Below are positions 6,587 through 10,460 of a stretch of 10,460 bases of DNA, piece by piece. The DNA lies in NCBI GenBank assembly GCA_003158835.1, contig PMLI01000190.1, positions 1 through 10,460 on the forward strand, given 5' to 3'. The DNA comes from Acidimicrobiaceae bacterium. GTDB taxonomy: Bacteria > Actinomycetota > Acidimicrobiia > Acidimicrobiales > Palsa-688. The position numbers were made by a program, and so were the translations under genes. The notes beneath the pieces were generated by a model that was given only the letters and a program-made list of their open reading frames with translations, was not told the DNA's origin and searched no databases. Position 1 is the stretch's first letter, and each line of letters opens with the position of its first letter.

Positions 6587-8317
6587 ATGGCCAAGACCCC
6601 CTCGTCCGATGTCCCCCGGACCGGAGCGGCACGGTACACCGACCTCAGCCCCGACAAGCTGAGAGGCGGCTACTACACGCCCGCCGACCTGACCGAGTGG
6701 ATGGCAGCCTGGTGCATCCGAAGCGCTGACGATCGGGTCCTGGAGCCCAGTTGCGGCGATGGGGCGTTCTTGACCGCGGTGGCGAAGAGGCTGCTCGGGC
6801 TGGGTGCCAAACCCGAAGCCGTTGTCAAGCACGTCCAGGGCGTCGAGGTCACCCAAGCCGAGGCCACAAAGGCCATAGCCGCCCTGGGATCGGTCCTGAA
6901 GGTGGCCGCAGACGGCGCCGTCACGACGGCCGACTTCTTCGAGTGGTGCCGGTCATCTGGGCGCGGCGCCTTCGACGCCGTTATCGGGAACCCGCCCTTC
7001 ATCCGGTACCAGAGCTTTCCCGAACCGTCGCGGGGAAAAGCCATGGAGATGATGTTCGCCCATGGCCTGCGACCGAACCGGCTGACGAACAGCTGGGTGC
7101 CCTTCGTCGTAGCTTCAGTCAGCGCGTTGGTCCCCGGCGGACGAATGGGGCTCGTGCTGCCCGCCGAGCTGTTGCAGGTGACATACGCAGCCCAACTGAG
7201 ACGCTTCCTGGTTGACAGTTTTCGCGCCATCCACGTTATTGCCTGCAACGAGCTCTTCTTTGACAAGGCCGAGCAAGAAGTCGTCGTCTTTCTCGCCCAC
7301 GACCGGGTCGGACCTCTGGGACCTCACGACGACTGTTCGGTCGCCGTCACGGCCACGACTTCCCGCCACAGCCTCCTGAGTAGAAGTGCCGAGGCCGTCG
7401 TCGCCAAGACGCCTCCGAAAGTCGTCCGCCACGAAGACGAGAAATGGCTCAAGTACTTCCTGTCGCAGCCGCAGATCGACCTTTTGCGGTCTCTGCGCGC
7501 CTGCGGTGTGGCCACCACCCTCGACAAGTTCGCGTCAGTCGATGTCGGAGTCGTCACCGGCAAGAACGAGTTCTTCGTCGTCAACGACCAACAGGTAGGC
7601 GAATGGCAACTCAGCCACTTTGTTGTCCCGTTGGCCGCCCGCGCCGCCCACCTGAGCGGAGCCATCTTCGACCGTGCGCGGTGGGAACATCTCGTGGCCC
7701 GAGGGGAACGGGCCCACCTCCTGCAACTCGGCCACCAACCCAGGCACCGTCTGCCCTACAAAACCCTGCAGTACGTGGCCCATGGGGAAACCCGCGGTTA
7801 CCACACGGGTTATAAGTGCTCGGTCCGCCAGCCCTGGTATGCCGTGCCCGGGGTGTGGGCACCCGACGCCTTTCTTCTCCGCCAAATCCACGACTTCCCG
7901 CGTGTGTTGGTGAACCGGGCCGGGGCCACTTGCACCGACACCGTTCACCGCATGACCGTTTACCAGGGGCCGGCGGAAATCGTGGCCGCGATGTGCTTCA
8001 CGTCCCTGACCGCGGCGTCCGCCGAGATCGAAGGCCGCAGTTATGGCGGAGGGGTCCTGGAACTCGAACCAACCGAGGCCGAACGACTCTTGGTCCCGTC
8101 CTCCATCGCCTCCGCCCTGGACCTGTCCGAGATCGACTTCCTTATCCGGGAGGGTCGGGTGCTCGATGTCCTGGACTTCAACGACAGGACGATCCTCGGG
8201 GCCCATTTAGGCCTGTCGGTGTCCGATCGGGCACTGCTCCGCTCCGCCTGGGACGTCATGCGCGAGCGACGCCAGGGGCGGCGGAGACTTGCTGCGAACC
8301 CTGAGGCGCGTCTTTAG
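6587..8317 (+). CDS. N6-adenine DNA methyltransferase, gamma class, solitary
   Basis: A 576-residue enzyme that would transfer methyl groups from S-adenosylmethionine to adenine in a specific DNA site. Motifs appear in gamma-class order: motif X GGYYTP (27-32), motif I VLEPSCGDGAF (51-61) for SAM binding, and catalytic motif IV GNPPF (134-138). The C-terminal half resembles the target-recognition region of Eco57I/TaqI-type methylases: VDVGVVTGKNEFFVV (318-332), then SYGGGVLELEP (485-495). Motif X sits almost at the N-terminus, so no nuclease domain is fused. The neighbours are metabolic, with no restriction endonuclease, specificity subunit or controller gene, so it is probably an orphan methylase. 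I chose ATG 6587, since GGTGA (6574-6578) gives a 5-nt anti-16S match at 8-nt spacing; GTG 6575 is in frame and adds four residues. A TAG at 6566 blocks further extension. Codon bias looks slightly milder than in the cyclase gene, compatible with transfer. Confidence 0.9.
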   Translation: MAKTPSSDVPRTGAARYTDLSPDKLRGGYYTPADLTEWMAAWCIRSADDRVLEPSCGDGAFLTAVAKRLLGLGAKPEAVVKHVQGVEVTQAEATKAIAALGSVLKVAADGAVTTADFFEWCRSSGRGAFDAVIGNPPFIRYQSFPEPSRGKAMEMMFAHGLRPNRLTNSWVPFVVASVSALVPGGRMGLVLPAELLQVTYAAQLRRFLVDSFRAIHVIACNELFFDKAEQEVVVFLAHDRVGPLGPHDDCSVAVTATTSRHSLLSRSAEAVVAKTPPKVVRHEDEKWLKYFLSQPQIDLLRSLRACGVATTLDKFASVDVGVVTGKNEFFVVNDQQVGEWQLSHFVVPLAARAAHLSGAIFDRARWEHLVARGERAHLLQLGHQPRHRLPYKTLQYVAHGETRGYHTGYKCSVRQPWYAVPGVWAPDAFLLRQIHDFPRVLVNRAGATCTDTVHRMTVYQGPAEIVAAMCFTSLTAASAEIEGRSYGGGVLELEPTEAERLLVPSSIASALDLSEIDFLIREGRVLDVLDFNDRTILGAHLGLSVSDRALLRSAWDVMRERRQGRRRLAANPEARL

Positions 8318-9042
8318 AGCTCCTGATTGGTCGGGAGCAGCACCAGGTCACGAATGGTGACGTGGCGGGGCCTGGTGAGCATGTACAAGACGGCGTCGGC
8401 TACGTCTTCCGAGCGCAGGCCCGTGCCGGCCGCGGCGCCGGCCATAACGGCCGCTTCGCCGGCATCCTTCCACAGGTCGTTCAGGACTACGCCCGGTGCC
8501 ACTGCTCCGATCCGGACCCCGGTCCCGACCAGCTGCCGCCGCAGGGCGTGGGTCAGGGCTTGTAGGGCATGTTTGGATGCCGTGTAGACCGGCTCCCAGT
8601 AGACGGCCTGGTGACCGGCGATGGAACTCGTGATGACGATATCGCCGGTCCCAGCCGGGACCATGTAGGCGAGGGCGGCGTAGACGGTCCGGATGACCCC
8701 GCCGACGTTGGTGTCGATCAAATCCAGGAACCCGGGGAGGTCCCCGCCCGCAAACTCCCCCCCGATGTACACACCGGCGTTGGCGATCAGGACATCGATC
8801 CCCCCATGGAGGTCTACAGCGGTACGGACGAGGGCGGCGGTGCCGTCCTCGGACCTCACATCGGTAGTCACCGCGGTTGCCCTCCTACCCAGGCCACGGG
8901 CCACACGGTCGAGTTTCTCAGTTGAGCGGGCACCGAGGACGACGTTCATCCCCGAGGCGACCAGGCTCTGGGCTATGGCCAGCCCGATCCCGCTCGAGGC
9001 GCCGGTGACGACGGCGGTCTTGGCTTCCAGGGAGCTTTCCAT
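8314..9042 (-). CDS. Short-chain dehydrogenase, ribitol 2-dehydrogenase-like
   Basis: A 242-residue classical SDR oxidoreductase. TGASSGIG (14-21 region) is the cofactor glycine motif, IANAGVYIGG (86-95) the NAG motif, and N112, S140, Y153 and K157 form the catalytic tetrad. Several stretches match what I recall of Klebsiella ribitol 2-dehydrogenase: ANAG-YIGG, WEPVYTASK (149-157), VRIGAV-PG and the C-terminal VTIRDLVLLP (228-237). A polyol-ketose oxidoreduction is therefore likely. However, the loop after beta-2 reads GARS (R39) where the Klebsiella enzyme has Asp, which predicts NADP(H). The start is ATG 9042; codons further upstream in the frame are Arg/Pro-rich, overlap the preceding gene and lack SDR character. 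It lies 34 bp after the second SDR, probably in one operon. Its TAA overlaps the TAG of the convergent methyltransferase. Confidence 0.9.
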   Translation of the reverse strand: MESSLEAKTAVVTGASSGIGLAIAQSLVASGMNVVLGARSTEKLDRVARGLGRRATAVTTDVRSEDGTAALVRTAVDLHGGIDVLIANAGVYIGGEFAGGDLPGFLDLIDTNVGGVIRTVYAALAYMVPAGTGDIVITSSIAGHQAVYWEPVYTASKHALQALTHALRRQLVGTGVRIGAVAPGVVLNDLWKDAGEAAVMAGAAAGTGLRSEDVADAVLYMLTRPRHVTIRDLVLLPTNQEL

Positions 9043-9076
9043 AGCGGCTAGCGTCCCGGCGCGGACGCCTGGCAGG

Positions 9077-9883
9077 TCACCAAGCGCCTGTCGTGAACGC
9101 CACCGCGTCGTCAGGAGGAAAGGCGTAGTTCCGGGCCGACATCCCGTTGTCCACGGCCAGGGTGTGGCCGTTGACCGACACGGGCGCGCCCTCGATAAGA
9201 AAGGCGATGGCCTCGGCGATCTCGGGGGGCTGACTGGTGCGCAGCATGGGACCAAGGAGGGCGGCGTTTGACACGAACGTGGGGCGACCGGGTACCTCGA
9301 GCCTGGCCCGGGCGTCGAACTGCGTGCTCACCGCCCCCGGCGCGACTGCGTTGCAGCGCACGCCGAGGTGGCCGTACTCCACGCAGACATACCGGGTCAG
9401 CGCTTCTATCCCGCCTTTGGCGGTATCGTACGGGCCATAGCCGGGGAAGCCTCCCCGGGCGTGGACCGAGGAGACGTTTACGATCGCCCCCGGTACGCCG
9501 TGCCCGAGGAAGGAACCAAGCGCCTCCCGGACGCCGAAGACGACGGCCCGCAGGTCGATGTCCAGCATCTCGTCGATGACGGCCGGCTCCATGACGTGCA
9601 GGGGCGCCAGACGGACCATGGCGGCGTTGTTGACCCAGGCCCGCAGCCGGCCGTTACGCTCGGCCACCAAACGGGCTTCGTGCAGGACCTCGATGTCGCG
9701 GACGTCACCGGCCACGGCGGTACCGTCTACCCCGCCCAGAGCCCCTTCCAGGGCGGCCCGGTCCCGGTCGACGCCTACGACGAACCATCCTGCCCCCGCC
9801 ATCCTTGCCACGGTCGCCTTCCCGATACCGTTGGCGGCGCCGGTTACCACGAGCACCGGCTGTTGCTGATTATCGTCTGTCAC
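9077..9883 (-). CDS. Short-chain dehydrogenase/reductase, NAD(H)-type
   Basis: A 268-residue SDR oxidoreductase. TGAANGIG (14-21) is the cofactor glycine motif, and D39 in GVDRDR at the end of beta-2 predicts NAD(H). The catalytic residues are S139, Y152 and K156 (YDTAK). The usual NNAG motif is NNAA (85-88). NAVAPGAVSTQF (178-189) and a late VNGHTLAVDNG (237-247) are typical of classical SDRs of the 3-oxoacyl-ACP reductase/sugar dehydrogenase kind; the tail to 268 is longer than usual. The substrate cannot be told. The start is GTG at 9883, preceded by GGAGG (9897-9893) with a 9-nt spacer. It appears to be the first gene of a two-gene operon with the ribitol dehydrogenase-like SDR. The pair differ in predicted cofactor, so one oxidising and one reducing step on related polyols or ketoses is possible, as inference. 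Confidence 0.88.
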   Translation of the reverse strand: MTDDNQQQPVLVVTGAANGIGKATVARMAGAGWFVVGVDRDRAALEGALGGVDGTAVAGDVRDIEVLHEARLVAERNGRLRAWVNNAAMVRLAPLHVMEPAVIDEMLDIDLRAVVFGVREALGSFLGHGVPGAIVNVSSVHARGGFPGYGPYDTAKGGIEALTRYVCVEYGHLGVRCNAVAPGAVSTQFDARARLEVPGRPTFVSNAALLGPMLRTSQPPEIAEAIAFLIEGAPVSVNGHTLAVDNGMSARNYAFPPDDAVAFTTGAW

Positions 9884-9892
9884 GGACGTCGT

Positions 9893-9897
9893 CCTCC
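9893..9897 (-). promoter_or_regulatory. Shine-Dalgarno supporting the GTG start of the first SDR
   Basis: GGAGG on the minus strand, 9 nt before the GTG at 9883. It supports a non-ATG start that would otherwise be doubtful. Confidence 0.65.
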
Positions 9898-10122
9898 GGG
9901 ATGAGCCAGGTGTCGGCTACGTCAGTCTCTCGGGAAGCGGCGCCCGGCGTCAATGTCACGGGACGGCCGGTATTGGAAATTTTCGACGATCTCGAAGCCG
10001 CACATGGCAGTTCGGCCCAACCAATGCCGGTTCAGTGATCTCCGGCACCGCCGGGTCGTTGTGCCGGGTCGGGCCCCGGCCATTGAGGCCTGAGGCCTCG
10101 GGGCTCGTCGCTCGAGGTCCTT
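9898..10122. other. Intergenic region upstream of the SDR pair
   Basis: No supported gene. A 45-codon plus-strand frame from ATG 9901 to TGA 10038 has no ribosome binding site. A minus-strand TTGACG (9953-9948) could be a -35 box for the SDR operon, but no convincing -10 lies 16-18 bp further on. A 15-bp palindrome lies at 10085-10099. Confidence 0.45.
10085..10099. repeat. 15-bp palindrome GAGGCCT-G-AGGCCTC
   Basis: A perfect 7-bp inverted repeat around one central base, 24 bp before the 54-residue ORF. It is more likely a DNA-binding site than an RNA hairpin, because the loop would be one base. No regulator is recognised. Confidence 0.45.
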
Positions 10123-10287
10123 ATGGCGTCGCTGCTCTCCGAGCGCGGCAAAATTACGCGGGCTGACATCGTCCCGCCGGGCCCTTTATTTCATGCTATT
10201 TGGTCGCGGGCGATAATCGCCGGTTTCATGCTCGTCCTATTCGCGTACAAAGAGGCCAAACACGCGAGAATGACACAAAATTACTAG
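10123..10287 (+). CDS. Possible small single-pass membrane protein, 54 residues
   Basis: ATG 10123 to TAG 10287 encodes MASLLSERGKITRADIVPPG, then a mixed segment, a hydrophobic stretch AIIAGFMLVLFAY (about residues 30-42) and a basic tail rich in Lys, Arg and His. That reads as one membrane span with a cytoplasmic C-terminus by the positive-inside rule. GAGG (10114-10117) lies 5 nt before the ATG, rather close. A perfect 8-bp GC hairpin begins 6 nt after the stop. Against it: about one third of its codons end in A or T, including TTA, ATA and AGA, which is unlike the large genes here, and no family is recognised. Low GC by chance gives hydrophobic codons, so the membrane span alone is weak evidence. 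The hairpin and ribosome binding site together make it worth keeping. Confidence 0.35.
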   Translation: MASLLSERGKITRADIVPPGPLFHAIWSRAIIAGFMLVLFAYKEAKHARMTQNY

Positions 10288-10293
10288 GTTTTT

Positions 10294-10314
10294 CCTGGGC
10301 CGTTAGGGCCCAGG
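10294..10314 (+). terminator. Perfect 8-bp GC hairpin after the 54-residue ORF
   Basis: CCTGGGCC (10294-10301), loop GTTAG, GGCCCAGG (10307-10314). It begins 6 nt after the TAG of the small ORF. There is no T-run after it on the plus strand, but many high-GC actinobacterial terminators lack one. The T-run at 10289-10293 lies before the stem. Confidence 0.45.
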
Positions 10315-10354
10315 TGCCACGCTCATAGGGACCTAGGACCTCCCATGCGGCAGG

Positions 10355-10390
10355 GGGCACATGCCGATGGTAAAGGATGCCCTATTTTTT
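10355..10390 (+). terminator. Weak stem followed by six Ts
   Basis: GGGCA (10355-10359) can pair with TGCCC (10378-10382), closely followed by T6 (10385-10390). The loop is long (18 nt) and the stem short. The T-run is unusual for this GC-rich DNA. It could be a second terminator for the small ORF or chance. Confidence 0.25.
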
Positions 10391-10460
10391 CACACCCGTT
10401 GACGCGCAAAATGCCGGGCTCGTGCAAACCTCCCGCCGCCGCCGCGCCGCTCGCCGCGCC

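Larger units (their letters stand above)
10288..10460. other. Non-coding right end of the window
   Basis: No gene is seen. The stretch holds the two hairpins, a plus-strand TTGACG (10399-10404) that could be a -35 box for a gene to the right but has no good -10 partner, and a low-complexity CCG/GCC-rich run from about 10431 to the edge. Confidence 0.4.

Noticed and set aside
9043..9255. N-terminal extension of the ribitol dehydrogenase-like SDR to 9255
   Set aside because: The 71 extra residues are Arg/Pro/Thr-rich, overlap the other SDR gene and precede a normal SDR N-terminus beginning at the ATG at 9042.
9805..10038. 77-codon plus-strand ORF upstream of the SDR pair
   Set aside because: Its first part is antisense to the SDR start. 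The remaining 45 codons from ATG 9901 have no ribosome binding site and no recognised family.
10399..10404. TTGACG as a -35 box of a gene to the right
   Set aside because: No plausible -10 box at 16-18 bp and no gene visible before the window edge.
1..10460. CRISPR arrays, tRNA/rRNA genes, transposases, phage or toxin-antitoxin genes
   Set aside because: Read for on both strands; no repeat-spacer pattern, tRNA-like fold, transposase motif or terminal inverted repeats were found.

Overview
The window is GC-rich chromosomal DNA from a bacterium, most probably a high-GC actinomycete. The evidence is strong G/C bias at third codon positions, GTG as well as ATG starts, Shine-Dalgarno sites of the AGGAGG type, and long spurious antisense ORFs of the kind GC-rich codons produce. 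I see no rRNA, tRNA, CRISPR array, insertion sequence or phage gene. All identifications come from reading motifs by eye, not from database searches.

Layout. (1) 1-816, minus strand: the N-terminal 272 residues of a secreted protein (signal peptide, an unrecognised beta-rich domain, then a fibronectin type III-like region) that runs off the left edge. (2) 935-4630, minus: a 1231-residue signalling protein with two class III nucleotidyl-cyclase domains, an AAA-type P-loop ATPase and a long TPR region, the layout of eukaryotic soluble adenylyl cyclase. A 20-bp tandem repeat lies over its start. (3) 4862-5053, plus: a possible 63-residue small gene with a good ribosome binding site. (4) 5126-6208, minus: a PfkB-family sugar kinase resembling 2-keto-3-deoxygluconate kinase. 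(5) 6209-6586: a divergent regulatory region with palindromes, a candidate kinase promoter and a strong, out-of-frame Shine-Dalgarno. (6) 6587-8317, plus: a gamma-class N6-adenine DNA methyltransferase with a C-terminal target-recognition region and no restriction enzyme beside it. (7) 8314-9042 and 9077-9883, minus: two short-chain dehydrogenases in an apparent operon. The downstream one closely resembles ribitol 2-dehydrogenase but has an NADP-type cofactor loop. Its stop codon overlaps that of the convergent methyltransferase. (8) 9884-10460: mostly non-coding, with a possible 54-residue single-pass membrane protein (10123-10287) followed within 6 nt by a strong hairpin.

How the genes fit together. 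The kinase and the two dehydrogenases suggest sugar, sugar-acid or polyol metabolism, but the oppositely oriented methyltransferase separates them, so no single pathway operon is shown. The cyclase-like protein may be co-transcribed with the secreted protein downstream (118-bp gap). The least ordinary items are the cyclase-like protein with its altered active-site residues, the solitary methyltransferase with its odd translation-start region, and the two small ORFs.
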